Source: CAZXMB01 sp964641715
GTDB lineage: Bacteria > Desulfobacterota > BSN033 > UBA1163
Direction: 5' to 3'
Assembly: GCA_964641715.1 (NCBI GenBank)
Contig: CAZXMB010000023.1
Location: 1-23,625 of the forward strand
Length of the DNA stretch: 23,625 nt
Below the pieces are notes generated by a model, which searched no databases, was not told the origin of the DNA, and worked only from the letters and a program-made list of their open reading frames with translations. Below, in pieces: positions 13,933 through 22,340 of the stretch; position 1 is the first letter of the stretch, and every line of letters starts with the position of its first letter. Position numbers and translations under genes: made by a program.

Positions 13933-15249
13933 CTAACTCCCTTCAATGATCCGAACCATTGAACGGTCCCTGAGCGATTCCTGCCCCCTGATCACCACCT
14001 GCTCCCCTTCTGAGACTCCTTCGAGAACCTCCACAAAGGTGTCCTGTTCAAAGCCGGTGAGGATTTTCCTTTTGAAGGCCTGCCCTTCCCTGACAATGTA
14101 AATGACCCTTGATCCTTCTTCCTCCAGTACCGCATACCTCGGGATTACAAGGGCTTGAGGTTTTTCAGAGAGAACCACCTGGACCTTTGCAAACATCCCT
14201 GGTTTGAGCAGCCTCTGAGGATTGGGGATATAGATCTCCGCCTGGATGGTCCGGGTGGCCAGATCAAGAGCACCACTGATCTGTACGATCTTCCCCTCGA
14301 AGGTCTTTCCTGGGAAGGATTCGGTCTGGACCTCTGCCTTCATTCCTAACCGGAGAAGGGGGATATCCTTCTCCGGGATGTTGGCCACGGCCTTGAGCGT
14401 TTCCGTATGGACAAGACTGATCAAAGGAGTGGAGGGAGAAACCAGTGCGCCTGTATCGACATGCCTCCGGCTGATTTCACCGGAAAAGGGGGCCTCAATA
14501 CGGGTGTTCTGGAGACGGATCTTTTCCTGTGCCAGGATGGCCTCCATCTCTCTTAATTTCGCCTGGCTTGCTTCCCTTACTTCCTGACGGGCCCCTTCTC
14601 TGAGGAGTTTCAGATGCTCCCGGTTCGACCCCAGTTGGGCCTCCGCCACACTGAATTCCATATCGGCCAGATCCCATTCCTTCTTGGAGACCACACCTCT
14701 CTGGTAAAGGGCTTCCATCCTCTGGCGTTGAAGCCTGGCATTTTCAAAACGGGATTTGGCCTGTTTGACAGCCTCCTCTGCCTGGCGTAACTCCTCAATT
14801 CTTGTCCCGGTCTGAATCTCTTCGAGCTGGGCCCTTGCCTGAGCCACTTTGGCTTCTGCTTCCCTTACCTTTTGGAGATATTCGGTCCGATCGATCTCGG
14901 CGATGATTTTTCCACGCGGGACCGAATCTCCCAGGCGGACGTCGATTCGTTTCAGATAACCGGAGACCTTGGGGAAGAGGTCAACCTGCATGAGGGGGGC
15001 AATGTCTCCGGTCAGGGAGAGGGAATAGATGAGCTTTCTCGTAACGGCCGGAGAAACCTGGACCGGAATCTCACCCCTTTTCACCCTTTGGGCAGAAGAT
15101 TTCTTCTGTGTGAGTGCATATCCCCGATAAAGGACGAGTCCGGCCAGGAAGATCAAGATGAGGATGATCACCCACTTCCGAGTTCCTTTGGGTTTTATGA
15201 AAGAAAAACCCGGATGTTTTGGAGCTTCGCTCAAGTCCCCTGTTCCCAT
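13933..15249 (-). CDS. RND efflux adaptor (membrane fusion protein)
   Basis: Periplasmic adaptor that links the inner-membrane pump to an outer-membrane channel. Of 438 residues, 26-41 form a membrane anchor after a short cytoplasmic, proline- and lysine-containing leader. A lipoyl-like half (GDIAPLMQVDLFPKVSGYLKR) precedes a long coiled-coil hairpin rich in A, E, Q and R (about 125-245). The second lipoyl half and beta-barrel (IEAPFSGEISRRHVDTGALV) follow. The ATG at 15249 lies inside the end of ahcY, overlapping it by 19 bases. A TTG at 15234 that overlaps the ahcY stop as TTGA is an alternative that would remove five residues. No lipobox is seen. Confidence 0.92.
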   Translation of the reverse strand: MGTGDLSEAPKHPGFSFIKPKGTRKWVIILILIFLAGLVLYRGYALTQKKSSAQRVKRGEIPVQVSPAVTRKLIYSLSLTGDIAPLMQVDLFPKVSGYLKRIDVRLGDSVPRGKIIAEIDRTEYLQKVREAEAKVAQARAQLEEIQTGTRIEELRQAEEAVKQAKSRFENARLQRQRMEALYQRGVVSKKEWDLADMEFSVAEAQLGSNREHLKLLREGARQEVREASQAKLREMEAILAQEKIRLQNTRIEAPFSGEISRRHVDTGALVSPSTPLISLVHTETLKAVANIPEKDIPLLRLGMKAEVQTESFPGKTFEGKIVQISGALDLATRTIQAEIYIPNPQRLLKPGMFAKVQVVLSEKPQALVIPRYAVLEEEGSRVIYIVREGQAFKRKILTGFEQDTFVEVLEGVSEGEQVVIRGQESLRDRSMVRIIEGS

Positions 15250-16556
15250 GAGGCCAAATATTGCTTTTGTTCCTGAGTCAGTTGATCGATCCTGACCCCC
15301 ATGGACCGAAGTTTCATCCGGGCAATCGCCTGATCAATCTCTTCAGGAACAGCATAAACTCTTCTTTTTAAATCCTGATGATGCTTCACCAGATACTCCG
15401 CAGAGAGCGCCTGGTTGGCAAAACTCATATCCATGACGCTCGAAGGGTGACCCTCCGCAGAGGCGAGATTGACCAATCTCCCCTCTCCCAAGAGGTAGAC
15501 CCTGCGTCCATTTTGAAGCTGAAATTCCTCCACAAAGTCTCGGATGGTCTTCCGGGAGAGGGTGACCTCCGCCAATCCTTCTAAATCGAGTTCCACATTG
15601 AAGTGACCTGAATTGGCCACAATCGCTCCGTCCTTCATCCTTAAAAAATGTTCTTTTCTGATCACCTTCATATTGCCGGAGACGGTGCAGAAGATATCAC
15701 CCACCTCTGCCGCTTCATCCAGGGCCACGACCCGATACCCGTCCATCACTGCCTCCAGGGCCCTCAAGGGGTTGACCTCCGTGACAATCACATTGGCTCC
15801 CATTCCCTTGGCCCGCATGGCCAGTCCCTTTCCGCACCACCCATATCCGGATACGACGAAGATGGCCCCTGCAATTAACCGATTGGTCGCCCTTAAAATT
15901 CCATCCAGTGTGGATTGACCGGTTCCGTACCGATTATCAAAGAAATGTTTGGTCTCGGCATCATTGACCGCAATCACAGGAAATTTTAAAACCCCGCTCT
16001 TCTCCATCGAACGGAGCCGGATGACTCCGGTGGTTGTCTCCTCTGTGCCACCCAGGAGCCCCTGAATCATCTCCTCTTTTTTTGAAGAGGAAAGGTCCTT
16101 TACCCACAGGCGAAGGGAGGGTGAAAGTTCCTCCCACTTTTTCAGGGCAATAAAATGGAGGGAGGAAACCAGATCCGCTCCATCATCCATCGTGAGATTG
16201 GGGAAGAAGGCCAGGGCTTTTTGGATATGGTGATAATAAGTATCGCTGTCCTCTCCTTTGATGGCAAAGACAGGGATCTCTAACTCCTTGACGAGATACG
16301 CAGCCACATCGTCCTGGGTGCTGAGGGGGTTGGAGGCACAAAGGACCAGTTGAGTGCCCCCTGCAAGCAGGGTCCTCATCAATACGGCTGTTTCCGTGGT
16401 GACGTGAAGGCAGGCAGAAAGGCGTTTTCCCTTCAGGGGCTTCTCCTTCTCAAAACGTTCCCGGATCAGCCTCAAAACAGGCATGGCCATCTCAGCCCAC
16501 TCCATTCGGAGCCTTCCCTTCTCTGAAAGTGAGATATCCTTGATGTGGTAATCCAT
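15231..16556 (-). CDS. ahcY: Adenosylhomocysteinase
   Basis: Tetrameric NAD-dependent enzyme that hydrolyses S-adenosylhomocysteine to adenosine and homocysteine, relieving product inhibition of methyltransferases. The 441 residues are typical. Motifs seen are ACLHVTTETAVLMRTL, the NAD-binding GYGWCGKGLAMRAKGMG, and NSGHFNVELDLEGL. It is shorter at the start than the eukaryotic type, beginning directly in the substrate domain. The ATG at 16556 has GGAGG four bases ahead. It follows metK after a 93-base gap filled by a heptad-repeat hairpin. Pairing with metK places SAM synthesis and SAH removal in one transcription run. Confidence 0.97.
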   Translation of the reverse strand: MDYHIKDISLSEKGRLRMEWAEMAMPVLRLIRERFEKEKPLKGKRLSACLHVTTETAVLMRTLLAGGTQLVLCASNPLSTQDDVAAYLVKELEIPVFAIKGEDSDTYYHHIQKALAFFPNLTMDDGADLVSSLHFIALKKWEELSPSLRLWVKDLSSSKKEEMIQGLLGGTEETTTGVIRLRSMEKSGVLKFPVIAVNDAETKHFFDNRYGTGQSTLDGILRATNRLIAGAIFVVSGYGWCGKGLAMRAKGMGANVIVTEVNPLRALEAVMDGYRVVALDEAAEVGDIFCTVSGNMKVIRKEHFLRMKDGAIVANSGHFNVELDLEGLAEVTLSRKTIRDFVEEFQLQNGRRVYLLGEGRLVNLASAEGHPSSVMDMSFANQALSAEYLVKHHQDLKRRVYAVPEEIDQAIARMKLRSMGVRIDQLTQEQKQYLASWEQGT

Positions 16557-16565
16557 TCTTCCTCC

Positions 16566-16650
16566 AAATTCGGAATGCGGAATTCGGATTTCGGAATTTA
16601 ATTAGATAATTTTAAACATTCTGCATTCAGCATTCCGCAATCCGAAATTT
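16566..16650. repeat. Heptad-repeat hairpin between metK and ahcY
   Basis: Four tandem 7-base units like CGGAATT cover 16571-16598, and four inverted units like ATTCCGC cover 16618-16645. The outer arms 16566-16583 and 16632-16650 pair over 18 of 19 positions. The middle is AT-rich (16599-16617). The block fills the whole gap and ends at the metK stop. It may protect or separate the metK message; I see no SAM or SAH riboswitch core in it. Confidence 0.8.
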
Positions 16651-17813
16651 CATAGTCCGGCTGCCTTTCTCAGCTCCTTTGCCCGGTGGGTACTCTCCCA
16701 GGTGAAACCCGGTTCATTCCTGCCGAAATGTCCATAGCAGGCTGTCCTCTTATAAATGGGTTTCAGAAGGTCAAGGTAGCTGATGATCGCCCTGGGTCTC
16801 AAATCAAAATAAGCACGGATGATCTTTGCGATCCGATCAGGAGGGATCTTCGAAGTCCTTGAGGTGTCGATCATCAATGAGACCGGCTCCGCCCTTCCGA
16901 TGACATAGGCGATCTGGACCTCGCACTTCTCTGCCAGCCCTGCAGCCACCACATTTTTCGCGATATGTCTCGCCATATAAGAGGCACTGCGGTCCATCTT
17001 CGAAGGATCCTTGCCGGAGAAACATCCTCCCCCGTGACTTCCCACCCCTCCATAGGTATCGACGATGATCTTTCTCCCGGTTAATCCGCAGTCCGCCTTA
17101 GGCCCTCCCTGCACAAATCGCCCTGTGGTATTGATGTAATACTTCGTATTTTTATCACGCAACTCCTCGGGGATGATCTTTAAAACCACCTCTTCCCTGA
17201 TCCCTTCCTGGAGTTTGCTTTGGGAGACATTCTCCGAATGCTGAGCGGCGATCACGACGGAGTCCACCCGGATGGGTTTCCCCTTGATATACTGGATCGT
17301 CACCTGGGACTTCCCATCCGGCCTCAGGAAATCAAGGATGTTCTTCTTTCGTACCTCGGCTAAACGCTGGGTCAACCGATGGGCATAGATGATGGGCATG
17401 GGCATCAGTTCCGGTGTTTCATTGCAGGCGTAACCGAACATCAATCCCTGATCCCCTGCACCCTGTTCATGGTTCTTCGTCTCATCCACGCCCATTTTAA
17501 TGTCTGTCGATTGTTCGTCGATGGAAGTGATCACGGCACAGGTTTCCCAGTCAAATCCCATGGCTGAGTCATTATATCCGATCTCTTTGATCGTCTCCCG
17601 GACGATGGTGGGCATATGAACATAGCAGGAGGTGGTAATCTCTCCCGCAATGATAGCCATGCCCGTGGTGACCATCGTTTCACAGGCGACCCGCCCATTG
17701 GGGTCTTGAGCGATGATCGCATCCAGAATGGCATCGGAGATTTGATCCGCCACCTTGTCGGGGTGCCCCTCGTTGACGGATTCAGAAGTGAATAAAAAGT
17801 CTGTCATGGCCAT
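16650..17813 (-). CDS. metK: S-adenosylmethionine synthetase
   Basis: Makes SAM from methionine and ATP. At 387 residues it is the normal bacterial type. The N-terminal FTSESVNEGHPDKVADQISDAILD holds the ATP-site histidine and acidic residues. GAGDQGLMFGYACNETPELMP and GSHGGGCFSGKDPSKMDRSASYMAR are the family signatures. The ATG at 17813 has GGAGG nine bases upstream. It follows the enzyme I gene after 69 bases containing an imperfect hairpin, with no obvious promoter, so read-through from the PTS genes is likely. The link of metK to a PTS operon is noted separately. Confidence 0.98.
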   Translation of the reverse strand: MAMTDFLFTSESVNEGHPDKVADQISDAILDAIIAQDPNGRVACETMVTTGMAIIAGEITTSCYVHMPTIVRETIKEIGYNDSAMGFDWETCAVITSIDEQSTDIKMGVDETKNHEQGAGDQGLMFGYACNETPELMPMPIIYAHRLTQRLAEVRKKNILDFLRPDGKSQVTIQYIKGKPIRVDSVVIAAQHSENVSQSKLQEGIREEVVLKIIPEELRDKNTKYYINTTGRFVQGGPKADCGLTGRKIIVDTYGGVGSHGGGCFSGKDPSKMDRSASYMARHIAKNVVAAGLAEKCEVQIAYVIGRAEPVSLMIDTSRTSKIPPDRIAKIIRAYFDLRPRAIISYLDLLKPIYKRTACYGHFGRNEPGFTWESTHRAKELRKAAGL

Positions 17814-17833
17814 ATTCGATTTCCTCCTTTTGA

Positions 17834-17882
17834 CCCTCCCCTGTTCCTTCGATAAAGCTTTCGAAGGAGAACGGAGAGGGGT
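17834..17882 (-). other. Imperfect hairpin between enzyme I and metK genes
   Basis: CCTTCGA (17846-17852) and TCGAAGG (17861-17867) form a perfect 7-bp core. It is extended outward by C-rich and G-rich arms (about 17834-17845 and 17868-17882) with bulges. Read on the minus strand it precedes the metK ribosome-binding site. There is no U-run, so termination is not supported; a processing or attenuation role is possible. Confidence 0.45.
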
Positions 17883-19673
17883 TTATGCCTTTAACTCCTC
17901 CGGGAAAAAGGTCCTGAATTCACCCGGAAATCTTTCAGCGACCCAGCCCCGGAGATAGCGTTTGATTTCAGTGGCTGTTGAAAAACGGAATAACTTTTCC
18001 CCCAGGGATCTTGTCTCCTCATATCTCACCAGCCGAAGAATTTTTTTTGTCTTTGGAATGGAAACGGGATTCATGCTGAACTCATCGAGTCCCAGTCCTA
18101 ATAAAACTAACACATCAAGTGGCTCGGCCGCCATCTCCCCGCAGATGGCGATGGGGATACCCGCCTGATGCGCGGACTGGACCACCATCCGGACGATTCT
18201 CAAAATGGCCGGGTGAAGGGGCTCATAGAGATAGGAGACATGCTCATTAATTCGATCAACGGCCAGTGCATACTGGATCAGGTCATTGGTCCCGATGCTG
18301 AAGAAATCGACCTCCCGGGCCAAAAGATCGGCGGTGATCGAGGCAGAAGGAATCTCGATCATGGCCCCAATCTTGATCCCCCGATCGTAAGAGACCCTCG
18401 ACTTGGACAAACCCCGCTTCACCTCTCCCAGGATCGCCTTTGCCCTCCGGATCTCTTCGATGCCCGATATCATCGGAAAGAGGATTCTCAGCTTCCCATG
18501 GGAACTGGCCCTCAAAATCCCTTTGAGCTGGGTTTTAAAGATCTCTGTCTCCTTCATACTGAACCGGATCGCCCTCAATCCCATGGCAGGGTTCGTCTCA
18601 TTGCCCTTCGAATAGTCGGGGAGAAACTTATCCCCTCCGATATCCAGGGTTCGGATGGTGGCCGGGGCAGGAGAGATGCTTTCGGCCAGCTTACGGTAGG
18701 TCTGAAAATGCTCCTCTTCGGTGGGCAGTTCCTTCCGGTTGAGGTAGAGGATCTCCGTCCGGTAGAGTCCGATCCCCTCTGCCCCGTGGGCCTTAGCGGA
18801 AGGGACCTCTTCCACCATCTCGATATTGGCCTGGAGCCGGACCCGAATCCCGTCCATCGTCTCTGCGGGTAAAGAGGCATACTTCAGGACCTCCCGTTCC
18901 ATAAATTTGATTCTTCGCTTTCGTTCCACAAAGGATCGGGAAACCTCTTCGGTGGGATTGATCACCACATCCCCGGTTTCCCCATCGATGATCAGGAGGT
19001 CTCCCCCATTGATCAGTGAGGTCGCTACCTCCAACCCCACGACCGCAGGAATCTCTAAAGAACGGGAGAGGATAGCGGTGTGAGAGACTCTCCCCCCGAT
19101 ATCGGTAATAAAACCCGCTACCTGGTTTAAATTCATCTGGAGGGTATCGGCCGGAGAGAGATCGTGGGCAACCACAATCACCTTCCCCTTGATCTTTGTG
19201 ATATCATCGAGCTTTCGTCCCATCAGGTTTTGGAAAACCCTTGCCGAGACATAATAGAGATCACTCCGTCGTTCCCTCAGATATTCATCCTCGATCGTCT
19301 TAAAGGCGGTGTCAAGCTTTTCCAGGGTGAGGTCCAGGGCCCATTCCGAATTGACCTTTCTCTTCCGGATATGGTCGATCGTGTTCTGTACGAACATCTG
19401 GTCATCCAGTATCATCATGTGGACATCGAGGATGAACGCATGCTGTCTGACCTCCGGGTCGAGAATCTTCTCTTTAGTCTCTCGGAGCTGTTTTTTGGAT
19501 TCCTCAATGGCCTTCAGAAATCGCTCCACCTCTTCATTGACCTGCCATGAATTGATCCGCCTCTGGGGAAGGCGGATCTTCAACCGCTCCACCAAAAAGG
19601 CCTTCCCGGAAACGATCCCGGAAGAAGCCCCGATTCCATGGATGAATTTGTTAATCTGCTGTTGAATCGCCAT
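17883..19673 (-). CDS. ptsI: PTS enzyme I (phosphoenolpyruvate-protein phosphotransferase)
   Basis: Takes phosphate from PEP onto a histidine and passes it to HPr. The 596 residues make a standard enzyme I without an N-terminal GAF domain, so it is not the PtsP (nitrogen) form by architecture. The N-terminal HPr-binding domain starts GASSGIVSGKAF. The active histidine is H198 in GGRVSHTAI. The PEP-binding barrel shows ADLLAREVDFFSIGTNDLIQYALAVDR split by usual spacing, and AICGEMAAEP carries the active cysteine. It starts two bases after the HPr stop. With no sugar permease nearby it probably feeds a regulatory phosphorelay. Annotation pipelines may label it ptsP. Confidence 0.96.
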   Translation of the reverse strand: MAIQQQINKFIHGIGASSGIVSGKAFLVERLKIRLPQRRINSWQVNEEVERFLKAIEESKKQLRETKEKILDPEVRQHAFILDVHMMILDDQMFVQNTIDHIRKRKVNSEWALDLTLEKLDTAFKTIEDEYLRERRSDLYYVSARVFQNLMGRKLDDITKIKGKVIVVAHDLSPADTLQMNLNQVAGFITDIGGRVSHTAILSRSLEIPAVVGLEVATSLINGGDLLIIDGETGDVVINPTEEVSRSFVERKRRIKFMEREVLKYASLPAETMDGIRVRLQANIEMVEEVPSAKAHGAEGIGLYRTEILYLNRKELPTEEEHFQTYRKLAESISPAPATIRTLDIGGDKFLPDYSKGNETNPAMGLRAIRFSMKETEIFKTQLKGILRASSHGKLRILFPMISGIEEIRRAKAILGEVKRGLSKSRVSYDRGIKIGAMIEIPSASITADLLAREVDFFSIGTNDLIQYALAVDRINEHVSYLYEPLHPAILRIVRMVVQSAHQAGIPIAICGEMAAEPLDVLVLLGLGLDEFSMNPVSIPKTKKILRLVRYEETRSLGEKLFRFSTATEIKRYLRGWVAERFPGEFRTFFPEELKA

Positions 19674-19675
19674 CT

Positions 19676-19942
19676 CTATTCCTCACCGAATTTATTCTCA
19701 ATCAATCTTCCAAGGCTCAGGAGGGCCTCCGTAGCGTCTTTTCCCTCCACCTTCAGCGTGATCCTGGTTCCTTTTGCCGCCGCCAGCATGAGAATGCCCA
19801 TGATCGATTTTCCGTTGACCTCCAGACCATCCTTTTCAATGAGGATGTCCGAAACAAACCGATTTGCTGTTTTTACAAGGAGGGCCGCGGCTCGCGCATG
19901 AAGGCCCAGCCTGTTTTTGATCGTAAAGGTTTGAACTTCCAT
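19676..19942 (-). CDS. ptsH: HPr phosphocarrier protein
   Basis: Relay protein of the PTS, 88 residues. The phosphorelay histidine is H15 in RLGLHARAA. The regulatory serine is S46 in NGKSIMGIL, the site of HPr kinase, and hprK lies three genes upstream. Both control points are therefore intact. The ATG at 19942 has no close Shine-Dalgarno sequence; a GGAGG lies 17 bases upstream, separated by a small stem (GCTT/AAGC, 19946-19957). It follows the EIIA gene by 48 bases and touches the enzyme I gene. Confidence 0.97.
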   Translation of the reverse strand: MEVQTFTIKNRLGLHARAAALLVKTANRFVSDILIEKDGLEVNGKSIMGILMLAAAKGTRITLKVEGKDATEALLSLGRLIENKFGEE

Positions 19943-19990
19943 TTCGCTTCTGGAAGCTTCCTCCGGGTGATGAATCGGTTAAGATTTCGC

Positions 19991-20413
19991 TTAATCCTTC
20001 TTCTTATCCACCCGCTTCTTGAGCACCTCACTCGCTAAATTGATATTTCTCTGGCCGTAGTCCGTAATAAAAACCGCTAAGGATTCGAGGTCCTTATCGT
20101 TCTGGTAGGTGGCCAATTTCAACAGCATGGGAAGGTTGACCCCGGTGATCACTTCAATCCTTTTCTCCTCCAGGAAGGAAAGGCTGATGTTCGAAGGGGT
20201 TCCTCCGTACATATCCGTCAGGATGAGGACTCCCTCTCCCCCTTCCACCTTTCGGATGGCTGCGATGATCTTTTCACGTATCTCCTCGGATCCCTCTTTG
20301 GGATCGATGGAAACAGATTGAAACTGTTTCAACTCCTCTCCCACAACAAGCTGGGCAGCGGCAATGAGTTCCTCCCCCAAACGACAGTGTGTCACCACAA
20401 CCACTCCCACCAT
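19991..20413 (-). CDS. PTS EIIA, mannose-type (regulatory)
   Basis: Mannose-class EIIA domain of 140 residues. The phosphorylated histidine is H9 in VVVTHCRLGEEL, and the second conserved patch is LTDMYGGTPSNIS. No EIIB domain is fused, as many sugar EIIA(Man) proteins would have, and no EIIB/C/D gene is near. Solitary copies like this in delta-proteobacteria are thought to act in regulation; that is inference here. The start at 20413 was chosen over the ATG at 20461 because the fold begins there and AAGGGG lies about eight bases upstream, just over the rapZ stop at 20418. Confidence 0.93.
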   Translation of the reverse strand: MVGVVVVTHCRLGEELIAAAQLVVGEELKQFQSVSIDPKEGSEEIREKIIAAIRKVEGGEGVLILTDMYGGTPSNISLSFLEEKRIEVITGVNLPMLLKLATYQNDKDLESLAVFITDYGQRNINLASEVLKKRVDKKKD

Positions 20414-20417
20414 TTTC

Positions 20418-21368
20418 TTACCCCTTCTCCGCATCGCGGTGTCGCACAGACAGGGAGACACCCCTCTCAGTCAATTCCTTACGAAGGATCTCCGCCAATT
20501 GATGGGTGATGACAATGGACCGGTGCCTTCCACCTGTGCATCCTATGGCAATGGTTAAATGTGTCTTCCTTTCCCTGATGTAAAGGGGAAGAAGAAATTG
20601 AATCAACCCGTGAACCCGATCGATAAATTCCCTGGTCTCCTCCCATTGGAGAACATAGTCACTCACCCTTGGATCATTCCCCCTCAACCGTTTCAGTTCT
20701 TCCACAAAATAGGGGTTGGGCAAGCACCGGGCATCCAATACGAGGTCTGCCTCATAGGGAACCCCAAAACTATATCCGAAGGAGAGAAGCGTGAGCGTCA
20801 TCTGGCCTGAAATCAATTCCTTCTGAGCATACTGCTGAATTCTCTCCTTCAGTTGATGGACATTGAACGATGTTGTATCGATCACCTGATTCGCCATGTC
20901 CCGTATCCCCTGGAGGTTCTTCCTCTCCAGGCTGATCCCCTCCAGGATGGAGCCTCCAAAGGCTAAGGGATGTTGACGCCGGGTCTCACTGAACCGCCTG
21001 GTCAGAACGGGATCGGAAGACTCTAAAAATAAAATCTCGATAGGATATCCCTCGTTCTGGAGGTTCTTAATGATCCTTCTCGAATCCTCAAAAAAATCCT
21101 CTCCCTCCTGCCTGTTTGGTCCCGATTCTTCCGAAGAAACAGGAGGGACAGGGGAACCGGGATAAGAGACCGCTCCGCGGATATCCTCCACCACCGCCAC
21201 CCTGGAGATCTTTCCGCCGGATTGTTCGCAGAGTTCAAGGAATTTAGGCAGGAGAAGGACGGGAAGGTTATCTACACAGTAGAAACCGATATCCTCTAAG
21301 GCCTTAATGGCCGTTGTCTTCCCCGATCCGGAAAGACCGCTGATCAGGATGATCCGAAGATGTTTCAC
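20418..21368 (-). CDS. rapZ: RapZ-family nucleotide-binding protein
   Basis: P-loop protein; in enterobacteria RapZ binds small RNAs and directs decay of GlmZ, controlling glucosamine-6-phosphate synthase. That target is not assumed here. The Walker A motif GLSGSGKT is at 11-18. The family C-terminus has SFGYSFGVPYEADLVLDAR and AIGCTGGRHRS. At 316 residues it is longer than the usual 285 or so. The extra part is a low-complexity linker at about residues 66-90 (proline, serine, glutamate rich). The start is GTG at 21368, overlapping the hprK stop as GTGA. Confidence 0.94.
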   Translation of the reverse strand: MKHLRIILISGLSGSGKTTAIKALEDIGFYCVDNLPVLLLPKFLELCEQSGGKISRVAVVEDIRGAVSYPGSPVPPVSSEESGPNRQEGEDFFEDSRRIIKNLQNEGYPIEILFLESSDPVLTRRFSETRRQHPLAFGGSILEGISLERKNLQGIRDMANQVIDTTSFNVHQLKERIQQYAQKELISGQMTLTLLSFGYSFGVPYEADLVLDARCLPNPYFVEELKRLRGNDPRVSDYVLQWEETREFIDRVHGLIQFLLPLYIRERKTHLTIAIGCTGGRHRSIVITHQLAEILRKELTERGVSLSVRHRDAEKG

Positions 21369-22333
21369 TCCACCTCGCCCTCGATCTCAAGTTGACCTCC
21401 CCCTCTTTCCTCCATCTTCCGAAGGAGTTTCTTCTCAAATTCCAAGGCCGAATCATACCCCATCACCTTGAGGAGGTGATTTCGGGCAGCGACTTCGATG
21501 ATGGTCGTTAAATTCCGAGCGGGTGTAACGGGGATTCGTAACATCGGTAGATCCACCCCCAGGATCGTATATTTCTCCTCCTCGAATCCGAGCCGGTCGT
21601 ATTCCTGTTGGGTATCCCATTCCACCAGCTCCAGGACCAGCTCAATCTTCTTTTTTTCACGAATGGCCTCCACACCGAAAAGGCTACGGATATTGATAAT
21701 CCCCAGCCCCCGAACCTCCATGTGATGCTGGATCACCTCAAACCCACTTCCGATGAGGGTGGTAGGAGAACGCCTCTGGATGGAGACCATGTCGTCTGCG
21801 ACCAGACGATGCCCGCGGAGAATAAGATCCAGGGCGCATTCGCTCTTTCCGATGCCGCTCTTTCCTAAGATGAGGATTCCCACCCCGAAAACATCCATCA
21901 GCACGCCATGGAGGCTATGGGTGGAGGCCAGTTTCTCCTCCAGAAATTTGGTAACCCGGTCAATGAACTCTGTGGAGTTGAGGGTCGTTCGGAAAAGGGG
22001 GATCCCCTTATCATCGGCCTCCCGAAGAAGGGACTCGGGAATCTCTAAGTTACGGGTCACCACCAGGCAGGAGAGGCCCAGGCTACAGATCTGACGAACG
22101 ATCTTCTCCTGAAGATCGCCTGGAAGGGAGGAGAGGTAGGACATCTCCGTTTTGCCCAGGACCTGCAGACGATCGGGGTTGGTGTACCGGGTGAAGCCCG
22201 TTAGGGCCAGCCCCATCTTTTGAACCTGTGAGTGAGCGATCCTCTTCTTCAGGCCCTTCTGGCCGGCCACCAGGGTGAGACCGAGATGAAATTCCTTATC
22301 CTGCTCCAATTGCTCGATGAAGATATCGCTCAT
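21365..22333 (-). CDS. hprK: HPr kinase/phosphorylase
   Basis: Phosphorylates HPr on Ser46 with ATP or pyrophosphate and can remove the phosphate. The 322 residues include an N-terminal regulatory domain (1-130) and a kinase domain. The latter shows H142 in HGVLMDVFG, the Walker A GKSGIGKS at 157-164, ADDM shortly after, and the family signature EVRGLGIINIRSLFG. The partner HPr with S46 is encoded nearby. The ATG at 22333 has only a weak ribosome-binding site and starts seven bases after the ptsN stop. The gene is intact. Confidence 0.97.
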   Translation of the reverse strand: MSDIFIEQLEQDKEFHLGLTLVAGQKGLKKRIAHSQVQKMGLALTGFTRYTNPDRLQVLGKTEMSYLSSLPGDLQEKIVRQICSLGLSCLVVTRNLEIPESLLREADDKGIPLFRTTLNSTEFIDRVTKFLEEKLASTHSLHGVLMDVFGVGILILGKSGIGKSECALDLILRGHRLVADDMVSIQRRSPTTLIGSGFEVIQHHMEVRGLGIINIRSLFGVEAIREKKKIELVLELVEWDTQQEYDRLGFEEEKYTILGVDLPMLRIPVTPARNLTTIIEVAARNHLLKVMGYDSALEFEKKLLRKMEERGGGQLEIEGEVE

Positions 22334-22340
22334 CTATGCT

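Noticed and set aside
16557..16649. SAM or SAH riboswitch in the metK-ahcY gap
   Set aside because: The gap is filled by heptad repeats; no conserved riboswitch core was recognised, and the symmetry is explained by the repeats.
17814..17882. Intrinsic terminator after the enzyme I gene
   Set aside because: A hairpin exists, but no run of U follows on the minus strand, so termination cannot be claimed.
18168..18872. Long plus-strand open frame (234 codons)
   Set aside because: It lies wholly antisense to the enzyme I gene, which has full family motifs, and its translation is low-complexity with no recognisable domain.
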